From positions 372,001 through 436,000 of the forward strand of contig CAWFQA010000001.1 of assembly GCA_963817855.1 (NCBI GenBank): 64,000 nucleotides of DNA. Reading direction: 5' to 3'. The notes below the pieces were generated by a model that was not told where the DNA came from, did no database searches, and saw nothing but the letters and a program-made list of their open reading frames with translations. Positions 55,265-64,000 of the stretch are shown here, piece after piece. The DNA comes from JAKAAZ01 sp963817855. GTDB lineage: Bacteria > Acidobacteriota > Terriglobia > Terriglobales > Acidobacteriaceae. Each line of letters starts with the position of its first letter. The stretch's first letter is position 1. A program made the translations under genes and the position numbers.

Positions 55265-56836
55265 GAAGCTGTTGCGAGACCCACGCGGCGACCTCTCTGC
55301 GCAGCAGTTTTCCCATGGTGTTGCGCGGAAATTCGTTTGCAGGCCAGCGCAGAATGTTGCGAATCTGCTGAAACTCCTGCAGCTCGCGATTGGAGTTGGA
55401 CAGTATTTGCGTCAGATTCGTATCCTCGGTGCGATCCTGAAGGATCACGACAGCGACGGCTCCGGTCCGCGCGGCGATTCCCAGCCAACGACCACGCAAT
55501 CGCGCACCTCCGGTTGTGCCTGCACCACCTGTTCCAAATCTTCCGGATGAATATTCATGCCCGAGGCGGCGACAATCACATCGCTTTTGCGCCCGAGGAA
55601 GCGCATCTGTCCCGACGCATCCACCGCGCCCAGGTCGCCGGTGTGCAGCCAATCGCCGCTGCGCGGCTGGATGCCGCCGTTGTGCCAGGTTCCCGCGGCC
55701 AGCATGGGCCCGCGCACCAGAATTTCGCCATCCTCGGCCACGCGTACTTCGCGGCCGGCCAGCGCTTTGCCGATGCTGCCGCGCGTGGGATGCATGGGAT
55801 GGTTCAGCGTCGCCAGCGCGGTCGTTTCCGTCATGCCATAGCCTTGCACCAGCACAAAGCCAAGCGCATTCCAGAATTGTTCCACCTCCGCCGGCAAGGA
55901 AGCGCCGCCGGAAACGAAGGCCCAGAATTTAAATCCGAAGCGGCGATGCACGTCACGCATGCGCCACCATTTTTTCCAGACGCGCTGGTTCTGGACGGCG
56001 TTGATGCGGCCCTGCAGCCGAGGATCGCTGGAGAGCAAATGAACGCGCAGCAGTTCCAGCACGCGCGGCACGACGGCGGCGACAGAAATGCGCTCGCGGT
56101 GGATGCGATCCATCACGTGGCTGGCGACAAGGTTGTCTTCATAATGCACCTGGGCGGCCAGCAGCGGAGGAACCCACAGGCCCATGAACTGGCCAAAAAC
56201 ATGGCTCAGCGGCAAGGTATGAAGAAAGCGCAGGGGATGCACCCAGCGCTCGTAGCGCAGATATTTCTTGATCTCGCGTTCCAGAACTTCGACGCTAGAC
56301 AAAACATTGCCGTGCGTGTGGACAATCCCCTTGGGAGCCGATGTAGTTCCGGATGTAAAGAGAATTTGCAGCGGCGTTTCCGGGTTGAGCAAAGGATCCG
56401 GTTCCAGCATCGGCGAGCGCGGCAGTGTGGAAGAAAAATCTTCAAAGGGAATTTTCGCGGAGGAATTCGGCGGGGATTCTTGCGACAGCTTTTGCAAATG
56501 CTCCTGATCGCCGACGATCAGCCGCGGAGTGACATCCGCAATCACGCGTGCCGCAAAATCGGCACTGCCGGCTGCATCGAGCGGAACTGCAATGACGCCA
56601 CGCAACACGCAGCCGAAAAACGCCGCCACCCACTCGGCGGAGTTTGCGCCCCAAAGCAGAACGCGTTCGCCGGGCGCAATGCCGCCATCTGCCAGCATGC
56701 GCGAGAAGCGCCCCGCCAACGTTGCCAGTTCGGCATACGTCGTTACAACACGCCGATTGCCGGGATAGCTGACGATGGCGATCTGCTTGCCGTGCCGCTC
56801 AAAATCTTCGACGAAAGTGGCGAGATGCTTTCGCAT
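55167..56836 (-). CDS. fatty-acyl (AMP-forming) ligase, one frameshift near the C-terminus
   Basis: Adenylate-forming enzyme of the acyl-CoA/acyl-ACP ligase type. P-loop LFTSGTTSAPKGIVHTHG, GYGMTETTALA and GDWLHTGDLGAV are all present. The first frame stops at 55445; the rest, ending in NTMGKLLRREVAAW with the catalytic Lys, is in another frame, and a missing base near 55460 restores the sequence GPEAVAVVILQD. I start at the ATG 56836, which matches the domain; the frame is open to 56908, overlapping corC. It likely supplies the ACP-PlsC fusion next to it. Confidence 0.82.
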
Positions 56837-56873
56837 GATAGGTATGGATGCTGGTGTTCTGCCGGCCGGCTTC

Positions 56874-58187
56874 TTATTGGGACGGTTGCGGCTCATAGGG
56901 GAGGCCATCCGAGACCGGTCGCACGCGCACGCGGTCGACCCGCCGATGCGAAGCTTCCAGCACCTCCAGACGCAGCCCGGCCAACTCGATCACTTCACCG
57001 GGAAACGGAATATGCCCCGCCTCTTCCGTCACCAGGCCGCCGACCGTGGTGGATTCGTAGTCCTCCGACGGAGGCATCGCGACAGAATCGTCGAACAGGT
57101 CGTCCAGTTGATCCAGTTCAAAATTTCCGGGCACGATATATGAACCATCGGGCTGCGGCTGGGCCGTTTCTTCGGCGACCGCAGTTTCATGCTCGTCGCT
57201 GATTGCGCCGACGATTTCTTCCACGATGTCTTCAATCGTGACCAGTCCTGCAAGGCCGCCATACTCATCGATGACGAGGGCCATGTGCTGCTTGTCGCGC
57301 TGCATTTCGCGCAGCAGAGATTGAATGTTTTTCGTCTCCGGTGTAAACATAGCGGGTCGCGCAATGGACCCGACGGTCACGCTGGTAGCTTCAATGTCGG
57401 AGATGTGCAGCAGGTCCTGCATGAATGCGATCCCGACGATGTCGTCCAGATTGCTGCGGTAGACGGGCACGCGGGAATACGCATGGGTGCGCAACTGCTC
57501 TGAGAATTCAGCCAGCTTCATGCTCGCCGGGACGGCAAAAATTGCGGGCCGCGGGGTCATGACTTCGCGCACAATTTTGTCGCCAAATTCAACCGCGGAG
57601 CGGACCAGGGCGCGATCGCTTTCGTCCAGAATGCCCTCTTCTTTGCCGGCCTCGATAAGCGCTTCCACCGCTTCCGCAGAATCTTCTTGCGCCTGCGGCT
57701 GGTCGGATTCTGCCAGAGCGGCAATGGAAAGCAAAAATCCCAGCACCAGCGTGATGGGGAACATCAGGTAAAACAGCGCCCGAAGCACGCCGGTAAGGCG
57801 GGCCACCCAATCGCCGCGAGTGCGGGTGAAAAACAACTGCGGCAAGAATTCATGGAACAGCAGAATGGTCAGAACGATGGCGAGAACCGTTTGCGCGACG
57901 CTGCTTGCAAAAGATGCGGAATAGTCCTGGTGCGCGTGCAATGCGACGTGGGCAAACACCAGCGCCAGCGAAGCAAGAGAAAGCAGCGTCAAAATAGACG
58001 CGGATTGGGCGGCATGTTCTCGCGTCATTCCCAGGCGCGGCTCAATTTGCTGCTCCCAGACATCGATATTTTCCTGAAACTCACGCGACAGAAATTTACC
58101 CATCTCGGAATAGAGGCGGTTCACGTAGGAGGCCAGAGTAAGAATGGCGAGCAGCAGCAGAATCAAAATGAATTGCAGAATTGTCAT
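56874..58187 (-). CDS. corC: CNNM/CorC-HlyC family protein with CBS domains
   Basis: 437 residues. A membrane domain (about four hydrophobic segments, residues 1-155; CNNM type) is followed by two CBS domains (VMTPRPAIFAVPASMKL and FTPETKNIQSLLREMQ, DEYGGLAGLVTIEDIVEEI) and a C-terminal CorC_HlyC domain (GNFELDQLDDLFD). Family members take part in magnesium/cobalt efflux and resistance. ATG overlaps the ybeY stop by four bases; phoH-ybeY-corC is a recurrent order. Confidence 0.92.
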   Translation of the reverse strand: MTILQFILILLLLAILTLASYVNRLYSEMGKFLSREFQENIDVWEQQIEPRLGMTREHAAQSASILTLLSLASLALVFAHVALHAHQDYSASFASSVAQTVLAIVLTILLFHEFLPQLFFTRTRGDWVARLTGVLRALFYLMFPITLVLGFLLSIAALAESDQPQAQEDSAEAVEALIEAGKEEGILDESDRALVRSAVEFGDKIVREVMTPRPAIFAVPASMKLAEFSEQLRTHAYSRVPVYRSNLDDIVGIAFMQDLLHISDIEATSVTVGSIARPAMFTPETKNIQSLLREMQRDKQHMALVIDEYGGLAGLVTIEDIVEEIVGAISDEHETAVAEETAQPQPDGSYIVPGNFELDQLDDLFDDSVAMPPSEDYESTTVGGLVTEEAGHIPFPGEVIELAGLRLEVLEASHRRVDRVRVRPVSDGLPYEPQPSQ

Positions 58188-58774
58188 GGCTGCCCGGCCC
58201 GTTTTCTGCCTGCGATTGTGCGAGCGCCGGATGTGCGTGAGGCGCCGCTTTTCTTCGGCATCCGTTTGGGTGGAGCGATCTGCGGCACCGTGCGGGCAAT
58301 CAGGGTAGCGGGCAGTCGAAACCGTCGGCGCAACTGTTCTTCTCGGGTGGCCATTTCTCCCGCATCGGTTTCGTGGTCATATCCCGCGAGGTGCAGCAGG
58401 CCGTGCAACATCAAAATTTTCAGTTCCACTATCACAGGATGGCCAAATCGCTGCGCCTGACGCGCCGCTGCATCCAGCGAAATGGCCAAGTCTCCAGCGA
58501 TCGGAGGATGCGCTGGGCGTCGGCGCGACCTGGATTTTTGTGTAGGGATTTCGAGCGCCGGGAAAGAAATTACATCGGTCGGGCGATTCTTTCCACGGAA
58601 TTTTCCGTTGAGGCACTTGATTGCGCCATCAGAAGCTAACAAGACGGAGACCTGGCCTGCCACTGGCACGGCTTTTCGTGCTCGCCGCAGGAACAGGCGC
58701 AGCGCGGAGAGAGCGAGCACCGCGTGGGCTCTTCCTTGGGTACTGCTGTTGGCTTCAAGATCGATGATGATCAT
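58184..58774 (-). CDS. ybeY: rRNA maturation endoribonuclease YbeY
   Basis: Zinc endoribonuclease for 16S rRNA 3' processing and 70S quality control. The diagnostic motif HGLLHLAGYDHETD near residue 120 gives three His ligands, and GDLAISLDAA and NRPTDVISFPAL are family blocks. The start at 58772-58774 is chosen because the family begins IIIDLEAN; an upstream ATG exists. A C-terminal basic tail of about 45 residues (PQIAPPKRMPKKSGASRT) is longer than usual. Between phoH and corC as expected. Confidence 0.92.
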   Translation of the reverse strand: MIIIDLEANSSTQGRAHAVLALSALRLFLRRARKAVPVAGQVSVLLASDGAIKCLNGKFRGKNRPTDVISFPALEIPTQKSRSRRRPAHPPIAGDLAISLDAAARQAQRFGHPVIVELKILMLHGLLHLAGYDHETDAGEMATREEQLRRRFRLPATLIARTVPQIAPPKRMPKKSGASRTSGARTIAGRKRAGQP

Positions 58775-58925
58775 CGCATGAAGCATGATATCGCAGGGCA
58801 TCCGCTGAAACGGTGAATTGCGCGGTTTCAGACGCGCTCGTCTGCCCAGAACGGCAACGCTGCGCCGCCTTCCTCATGTCGATCGTGTTCACAGAAAATG
58901 CCCGAGTCGTATCGAATTCCTTACG

Positions 58926-59948
58926 TTATTGCGTTTGCACGGGCGACTTGTCATCGGATCCGCTGCGCAAGGGCTGAGCAATCTCCAGCGGCAGCTCCCG
59001 CTGACCGCGGGTATAGCCATCGTAGGCGCAAACGATCCGCTGCACCAATTGATGACGCACCACGTCTCCATGCTCGAAATAGCAGAAGTCGATGCCGTCG
59101 ACATTCTTCAGCACCTCAATCGCCTCAACCAGCCCGGACTTGCGCGGGTTGGGCAAATCGATCTGCGTAATGTCGCCGGTAATGACGGCCTTGGCGTTAT
59201 TGCCCAGGCGCGTCAGAAACATCTTCATCTGCTCGCTGGTGGTGTTCTGTGCTTCATCCATGATGATGAAAGCATCGTTCAGCGTCCGTCCCCGCATAAA
59301 CGCCAGCGGAGCCACTTCAATCACGCTGCGCTCCAGCATTTTGTCCACGCGATCCGGCTCCAGCAAATCGTAGAGCGCGTCATAGAGCGGCCGCAGATAT
59401 GGATCCACTTTCTCCTGAAGCGTGCCCGGCAAAAATCCAAGCCGCTCGCCCGCTTCTACCGCGGGACGCACCAGCACCAGCCGCGACACTTTTTTCGCCG
59501 TCAGCGCCGCCACCGCCATCGCCACTGCCAGATAGGTTTTCCCCGTACCCGCCGGGCCAATGCCGAATACCATGTCCGAGCGTTCAATCGCCTCCAGATA
59601 TTGCCGCTGATTGACGGATCGAGGCTGCACCATCCGTCGAATACCGGTGGAGCGCTGCTTGCCGCTGTCGACAAGGCTGCGCAATGTCACCGACTTATCG
59701 GCGACCACGAGTTTCAGCATCCCATGCAGTTCACCGTTTTGCAGCGTCACGCCGGCACGTCGCAGGGCTTCATAGTCGGCGAAGATCTGCTCCACGCGGG
59801 AGATCACTTCCGGTTCGCCCTCTAGATACAGAGCGTCGGAACGAAGGTCGATGCGGACTTTGAGGGTGTTCTCGATCAGATGAAGGTTCTCGTCGCGGGT
59901 GCCGAAGATGGGCTCGATGTTGGGGGTGATGTCGATGGTTTTCTTCAT
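58926..59948 (-). CDS. phoH: PhoH-family ATPase
   Basis: 340 residues from the ATG at 59946-59948; the frame is open to 60239 but the extra part has no homology. An N-terminal KH-like domain precedes the helicase-like ATPase with Walker A GPAGTGKTYLA near 131, AFMRGRTLNDAFIIMDEAQN (Walker B) and GDITQIDLP. PhoH proteins are phosphate-starvation-associated ATPases possibly acting with YbeY on RNA. First gene of the phoH-ybeY-corC run. Confidence 0.93.
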   Translation of the reverse strand: MKKTIDITPNIEPIFGTRDENLHLIENTLKVRIDLRSDALYLEGEPEVISRVEQIFADYEALRRAGVTLQNGELHGMLKLVVADKSVTLRSLVDSGKQRSTGIRRMVQPRSVNQRQYLEAIERSDMVFGIGPAGTGKTYLAVAMAVAALTAKKVSRLVLVRPAVEAGERLGFLPGTLQEKVDPYLRPLYDALYDLLEPDRVDKMLERSVIEVAPLAFMRGRTLNDAFIIMDEAQNTTSEQMKMFLTRLGNNAKAVITGDITQIDLPNPRKSGLVEAIEVLKNVDGIDFCYFEHGDVVRHQLVQRIVCAYDGYTRGQRELPLEIAQPLRSGSDDKSPVQTQ

Positions 59949-60330
59949 CAATAAGACTATTTGCCTCCATTGGATTCTGCTGCGCCAAGGCGGAAGACAG
60001 CGCGAGCTGTCTGCGGACGTTGCACTTTGTTGGATTGCCGGGAACAGGGTTCGGATGGCTGAGCCGCCAGCAGCGCGGCATCTTTCCGGGCGAATTCGAA
60101 CCCGTAGGATGGGCTGTTCGGTCGGTTGGTTCGCAGTACGTCGTTGAGCACGAGGATGATGCGCACAGAGTAGCGCCGAGGGAAGATTCGAGTCAATCGG
60201 CAAATGAAAAATATTTCGTGACATCGGAAAGGGTTTCATTTGGCGGTGACGCCTCGTCTAACCCAGGGTGCACTCGTGTGATCCCAGGAACAGTCCATCG
60301 CTTGCTCCACAAGCATAAGATGATGGCATC
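59949..60330. other. intergenic region between divergent phoH and DUF155 genes
   Basis: No convincing gene. It should hold promoters for both directions; I see no obvious consensus element. A small palindrome ATGATG-G-CATCAT overlaps the DUF155 start codon. Confidence 0.35.
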
Positions 60331-61441
60331 ATGGCAGAGGTCGCGATCGAATCCGCTGAAACCATGTTGCACGGTTCGGTGCTGGTGTTATTGCAGTTTG
60401 ATGTGTGTGAAGCGATCCGCCTGGATCAGCTGCGGGAGCTGATCCGACCTCACAAAGTGGAGCACATCATTCCCAAGCACGCGCCCGCCAGGATACGTTC
60501 GCTATCAGCGACCGCCGGTGGTTGAGCCCATTGAGCCGCTGGTGCTGGAAAGCGGCGAGCGGCTGCAGGGGGAAATCAAATATTACGATTACGGCGTGTT
60601 GAGCGTGGTCTTTGTGTTGGCTTTTTCCGGCGGCTGGGAAAAGCTGACCGGGCTGGCGAGCCGCTGGGTGTGGGACGTCGACTTTGCAGCGCAGGCGACG
60701 GAAATTGTGCGCAGCCGGCTAGCGCGCGCTGCTCCGGCGCTGGTGAAACCCTATGCCGAGTGGCTCAGCGAAGATTACCTCATCTTCCATGTGCGCGAAA
60801 TCAGCGGCTCGCCGTCCGTTGCCGACTTGATTCATCTGTATGGTTCGCGCATTACGCAGGTGGTGCGCGGCGATATGGGCCAGTTGGCCGAAAGCGAATG
60901 CAATGAGGTGCTGCAATCGCGCATTTCCTATTATGCGAACGACCTGGCCGTGATTGGATGGAACGCGGCTTTCATCTACGACAGCACTTCCGGCGCGCAG
61001 ACCGCGATCCAATTGCTGGAGTATGCCAATTCCCAACTGCTGGAATTTCGCCACTACGATGACCTGCTGACGAAAGAACTGGATCGCGTGTACACGCTGC
61101 TCGACGAAGGCACCGGCATATTTGCCCGATGGCGACTGGCGCGCTCCGCGACTCGGCTACATACGGTTCTGCTGGATGTGGCGGAGTTGACCGAACACGC
61201 GGACAACGCCATCAAGTTCTTGAGCGACATGTTTTCTGCGCGACTGTACAAGCTGGCGGCGATGAAGGTGGGCGTGCCCGACTACAAAGACTTGGTCACA
61301 CAGAAGGTTCGCACGTCGGAGGAACTCTATCGATTTATGGTGGACCAGTTCAATCAGAGTCGCGGATTCTTTCTGGAGCTGACGGTCGTCATTATTCTGG
61401 TGATTGAATTGGTGTATCTGTTTCGCGGGAGGCCGTTTTAG
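60331..61441 (+). CDS. RMD1/DUF155-family membrane protein, one frameshift
   Basis: The family is related to yeast Rmd1/Sif2 and bacterial YagE-type proteins of unknown function. The N-terminal piece, from 60331, reads LVLLQFDVCEAIRLDQLREL to IIPKHAPA; the rest continues as GYVRYQRPPVVEPIEPLVL in the next frame, so one extra base near 60491 breaks the gene. The long helical body (HYDDLLTKELDRVYTLLDEG) ends in a C-terminal membrane anchor LTVVIILVIELVYLF, which is typical for DUF155 proteins. Confidence 0.82.
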
Positions 61442-61583
61442 CTGCGGTTGAGACGGCGGTCTTCGCCAGCGCCTTGTATTTACGTTGCAGACGGTCCAGA
61501 ACGTCCTCCGCTGAAACATTCGGCGCGTCGTCCTGCAACGCCTGACGCCATACCTGCCGTAGCTCCTCGATGCCCTGCTGCAA
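61392..61583 (-). CDS. small hypothetical protein coupled to the rhodanese gene
   Basis: 63 residues starting at TTG, with a strong AGGAGG six bases before it that overlaps the rhodanese stop codon. The first half (GIEELRQVWRQALQDDAPN, SAEDVLDRLQRKYKALAKTA) is helical and resembles small antitoxin-like proteins, but I cannot name it. It overlaps the 3' end of the DUF155 gene on the other strand by 50 bases. The ribosome site and coupling make translation likely. Confidence 0.5.
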   Translation of the reverse strand: MQQGIEELRQVWRQALQDDAPNVSAEDVLDRLQRKYKALAKTAVSTAAKTASRETDTPIQSPE

Positions 61584-61593
61584 TCAGCGCCTC

Positions 61594-62103
61594 CTACTGG
61601 CCGGAGGGAGATTCGCCGGCGACTGGATAGCCAGGTGCCACCCAATCTTTGCCGAAGCTGGTGGGCAGCATCACCACGTGCAGATGGGTAAAGCCCATGG
61701 CCTGCAGCGCCCAAAACGCGGGGCGGATATTGGGACATTTCTCGATGGGGCAGCAGCCGCAATAAATGTAAACCTCCGCATTGCGCGGGAGTTTGCGGGC
61801 CACGTCCTTCAGCGCCTGCCGACCCTCCGGGGTGGAGGCGGGACCGGCATAGATGGAGCCGGGGATGTGCTTGCTTTTGTACAGAACCTGAATGCCAACC
61901 TGCAGGATGACCGGTTTCGCGCCCGTCGAATGCGAGAGCAGGGCCGCCAACTGGCTGGGCTGGGTGACCTGCGCCGCGGTCCAGGGATTGGCAGCGGCAT
62001 TCTGTGCATGGGCTAGATTGTGGGCAAGACCGGCTATTCCGACCAGCAGAAGAATTGCGACGGTGGCATTCAGGATGCGCGCGCTCCGCGCAGAAAGTTT
62101 CAT
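61594..62103 (-). CDS. exported rhodanese-like protein with Cys-rich active-site loop
   Basis: 169 residues from the ATG at 62101-62103, with a signal segment (ILNATVAILLLVGIAGLAHNL) at the N-terminus. The rhodanese fold follows (SQLAALLSHSTGAKPVILQV, HIPGSIYAGPAS) with the active loop YCGCCPIEKCPNIRPAF near 115, where four cysteines replace the ordinary single-Cys loop C-x-x-G-x-R. This may indicate a metal- or thiol-binding or sulfur-transfer variant. Periplasmic. Confidence 0.8.
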   Translation of the reverse strand: MKLSARSARILNATVAILLLVGIAGLAHNLAHAQNAAANPWTAAQVTQPSQLAALLSHSTGAKPVILQVGIQVLYKSKHIPGSIYAGPASTPEGRQALKDVARKLPRNAEVYIYCGCCPIEKCPNIRPAFWALQAMGFTHLHVVMLPTSFGKDWVAPGYPVAGESPSGQ

Positions 62104-62190
62104 CTCGCAAGTGTACTGCGGAGGTGGGATCGGTGGTGCTCCATGCCGGGCGCGGTGCGGCTGCGAAGGAGTGCAAGATATATTCAAATC

Positions 62191-62227
62191 TGTCCCACCA
62201 ACAGAAGGCTTGAATGGGCCACCCGCC
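62191..62227 (+). repeat. dispersed hairpin repeat, copy 4 (right arm intact)
   Basis: AGAAGGCTTGAATGGGCCACCCGCC is identical to copy 1, but the left arm is degenerate (CCCACCAACAG). It lies between the rhodanese and DUF2971 genes, in the latter's leader. Confidence 0.7.
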
Positions 62228-62251
62228 CGATGCAAGGAGGATTAAATAAGC

Positions 62252-63133
62252 GTGGAAAACATGCCGAGTGCTTTGTTCAAATACCTGCCACCCCCGCGAA
62301 TCAATGTCCTCGAAGATCTGTTGATACGATTCACACAAGCCTCTTCACTCAATGACACTCTCGAACTGAGGCCTCCGGTCAAGGGGGTCGCTAACGACGA
62401 GAGTCTAACGAGGCTTGCACTTGAGCGGCAGATTCCTAAGCTGCGAGATATGATTTTGCCTGAGATCAAGGAGGCTTTAGAGCAAATCTGTCCTGGCCTG
62501 CTGGAGCAATGTCTCGCGTCTTTTATTCCGGAATGCGTCCCTCAAACGAAGCTGAAACACGAGAACAATCCACACGCAGTGTTCGACGTACTAGATCAAA
62601 ATTTCGGGATTCTTTCGCTCTCCGAGACTTCGACCGAGGTGCGGATGTGGGGTCATTATGCTGACGGCGGGAGGGGCTTTCTTGTCGAATTCGATCCCAA
62701 CCACTCTTGGTTTCACGCAAAACGAGAGAAACGAGACAGCGTTCGACATATGAATCAGGTGATGTATGTGTCATCCCGCCCCGACAAATACCTTTTGGAT
62801 GTGACCGCTCTAGATTTCCTGTACACAAAATGGGATGTGTGGCGCGATGAACGGGAATGGAGAATTCTTCGCTGCTTCAACGATGCAGCGAAGAAGTGTA
62901 CCGCGCATGATCTCTACGGAAATGACGTGCTTCTGTTTGCTATTCCTCCGGATTCGATCAAGAGTGTCATTCTCGGATTCAGCGCAGGGCGTGATCTCGA
63001 TACGGCAGTCCGCTCAATTTTGGAGAGAAATGCAACACTCGATCATGTGCAGGTGAGACGCGCCAGCCAATCAAATGAAACAGGGAAGGTGGAAATCCTC
63101 TCCGAGAACAGAGATGCGGAGCCCATGTCATAA
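62252..63133 (+). CDS. DUF2971-family protein
   Basis: 293 residues from a GTG with AAGGAGG at 62235-62241. Typical DUF2971 features: an N-terminal LFKYLPPPRINVLEDLLI, SLNDTLELR, a Trp/Asp/Tyr block FGILSLSETSTEVRMWGHYADG and GRGFLVEFDP, and the end WDVWRDEREWRI. The family has no established activity; members are common in accessory and mobile regions. It precedes the intact toxin-antitoxin pair by 275 bases, in which I see only the operator. Confidence 0.75.
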   Translation: MENMPSALFKYLPPPRINVLEDLLIRFTQASSLNDTLELRPPVKGVANDESLTRLALERQIPKLRDMILPEIKEALEQICPGLLEQCLASFIPECVPQTKLKHENNPHAVFDVLDQNFGILSLSETSTEVRMWGHYADGGRGFLVEFDPNHSWFHAKREKRDSVRHMNQVMYVSSRPDKYLLDVTALDFLYTKWDVWRDEREWRILRCFNDAAKKCTAHDLYGNDVLLFAIPPDSIKSVILGFSAGRDLDTAVRSILERNATLDHVQVRRASQSNETGKVEILSENRDAEPMS

Positions 63134-63372
63134 GCGAAGGCTAATGCCGACAATCCCTCAGATAATCCCCTCCGAGAAGGGTCTTCAGGCTTGCCTGCCG
63201 CCAATGATGCAGCCGGAAGTTGATTGGACGGCCCGCCCGAATCTGCCGCGAATCAATGTACCCCAACTGCAGTCCCAGACCTTCTCGTGCGAAATGATTT
63301 ACGGTGAGCACGCGTAATGCCCGGATCGCGCTACTTGGCGAACATGAATATTTTGTTGGGCCAGCCCCATTG

Positions 63373-63395
63373 ATTGTAATGGAATCCATTACGAT
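63373..63395. promoter_or_regulatory. palindromic operator of the intact toxin-antitoxin pair
   Basis: ATTGTAATGGA / TCCATTACGAT with one mismatch in the arms, 14 bases before the antitoxin start. It corresponds to the operator at 31729-31751. Confidence 0.8.
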
Positions 63396-63408
63396 GTAAT
63401 ATTCCGGT

Positions 63409-63699
63409 ATGGCTACTGCTACTGCAAGAAAATCGAAGGTTTATACGATCAGCCTGCCGCCCGAGCTTGCACAAAGGGCCGAGGCGCTGGCTCAGAGGGA
63501 CAGCCGCACCATGAGCGAATTGTTCCGCGAAGCCTTCCGCACGTACTCCGCACAGCAGGCGCGAACGACGCTGGATGAACTGGGCGAATATGCGGCAGGC
63601 CGCAACCCGAAGGGCTACACCGAGACAGATGTGCCCCGGCTCATTAAAGAAGTGAGGGCTGAGAAGCCGCGCCGCCGCAGGGTACGGTCCAACGGGTGA
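63409..63699 (+). CDS. ribbon-helix-helix (CopG/ParD-like) antitoxin
   Basis: 96 residues, near-identical to the solitary antitoxin at 31425. The RHH DNA-binding strand is KVYTISLPPELAQRAEALAQ; the C-terminal part (EVRAEKPRRRRVRSNG) should wrap the toxin. Its stop overlaps the toxin GTG by four bases. Expected to repress its own promoter at the upstream palindrome. Confidence 0.85.
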   Translation: MATATARKSKVYTISLPPELAQRAEALAQRDSRTMSELFREAFRTYSAQQARTTLDELGEYAAGRNPKGYTETDVPRLIKEVRAEKPRRRRVRSNG

Positions 63700-64000
63700 T
63701 CGTCGTCATCGACACAAACGTCTGGATTTCCGCGCTTCAGTTTGCGAAACGTCGCGGCACGCCGACTCTGGCGCTCGAACGAGCGATGAGCGAAGACGTG
63801 ATTGCAACCTGCGATGAGATTGACGCGGAGATTGTGCGCGTACTGACGGAAAAGTTCTCCTGGGAACAACACCGGGCAACGTCGGCGCTGCAAGCGATTC
63901 TGGCGCGTGGCATCCGTGTAAAGATTCGAGGCACGGTAAAGGTATGCCGCGATCCCGGCGACGATATGTTTCTGGAATGCGCCGCCCTTGCGAAAGCGGA
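63696..64000 (+). CDS. PIN-domain (VapC-like) toxin, truncated by window edge
   Basis: Open to the window end (102 codons seen). VIVVIDTNVWISALQFAKRR carries the first metal-binding Asp in DTN; DEIDAEIVRVLTEKF the Glu; CRDPGDDMFLECA the later acidic residues, so the four-acid site of PIN ribonucleases is complete. The GTG start overlaps the antitoxin stop. It is likely an RNase toxin of the putative 'PIN family' type-II systems. Confidence 0.82.
   Translation, partial: MIVVIDTNVWISALQFAKRRGTPTLALERAMSEDVIATCDEIDAEIVRVLTEKFSWEQHRATSALQAILARGIRVKIRGTVKVCRDPGDDMFLECAALAKA

Noticed and set aside
54995..57202. A 735-codon plus-strand open frame
   Set aside because: It spans three real minus-strand genes (ACP-PlsC, ligase, corC) antisense, with no homology.
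1..64000. rRNA, tRNA, prophage or IS element
   Set aside because: No T-loop/acceptor patterns, rRNA-like tracts, transposase or phage structural proteins were recognised on reading both strands; a tRNAscan or HMM search would be decisive.

Overview
The window reads as chromosome of a diderm, moderately GC-rich bacterium, most likely an Acidobacteriota (Koribacter/Terriglobus-like). This is inferred from the gene set and protein style: a tonB-exbB-exbD-exbD operon with a proline-rich TonB, an LptD with the paired C-terminal cysteines, many secreted glycoside hydrolases, a PaoABC-type exported aldehyde oxidoreductase, and a phoH-ybeY-corC cluster. No rRNA or tRNA was recognised. 

Layout. 0-4 kb: TonB energy transduction plus a TPR lipoprotein, closed by a clear terminator. 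4.1-5.7 kb: a stand-alone biotin-carboxylase-like ATP-grasp protein whose active site is rewritten. 5.7-14.6 kb (minus strand): a VOC protein coupled to a frameshifted GH35, then envelope functions (SurA-like isomerase, DsbA-like lipoprotein, small secreted protein, LptD). 14.7-20 kb: RDD membrane protein, SGNH esterase, diguanylate cyclase. 19.8-25.9 kb: ROK kinase coupled to a heavily frameshifted transhydrogenase gene, thiE, cupin, phosphoesterase, class A beta-lactamase. 26-33.4 kb: accessory stretch with MsrA, membrane proteins, a MarR regulator and a 'graveyard' of toxin-antitoxin pieces (AbiEi-like, ribbon-helix-helix antitoxin with an 18-codon toxin stub, HigA tail, proteasome-like head) studded with a dispersed hairpin repeat. 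33.5-36.5 kb: DUF177-rpmF-plsX-fabD lipid/ribosome operon. 36.5-54 kb: Rieske protein, Yip1 membrane protein, GH35 galactosidase, aldehyde oxidoreductase operon, acyltransferase, GH79, second diguanylate cyclase, PgeF, sigma-54 activator, serine hydrolase. 54-60 kb (minus): ACP-PlsC fusion and fatty-acyl ligase behind phoH-ybeY-corC. 60-64 kb: DUF155 protein, Cys-rich exported rhodanese, DUF2971 protein, and at the right edge an intact antitoxin with a PIN-domain toxin, a near copy of the decayed locus at 31.4 kb sharing the same palindromic operator.

Throughout, otherwise well-preserved genes are broken by single-base frameshifts. I count about 16 insertions against 2 deletions, 8 of the 18 within one 1.4 kb gene. 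That bias looks more like sequence error than gene decay, so 'pseudogene' labels here are provisional. The observations I rate highest are the catalytically altered biotin-carboxylase homologue, the twin antitoxin loci sharing one operator with the toxin of one copy cut at a dispersed repeat, and the tandem minicistron-like repeats in front of the AbiEi-like gene.
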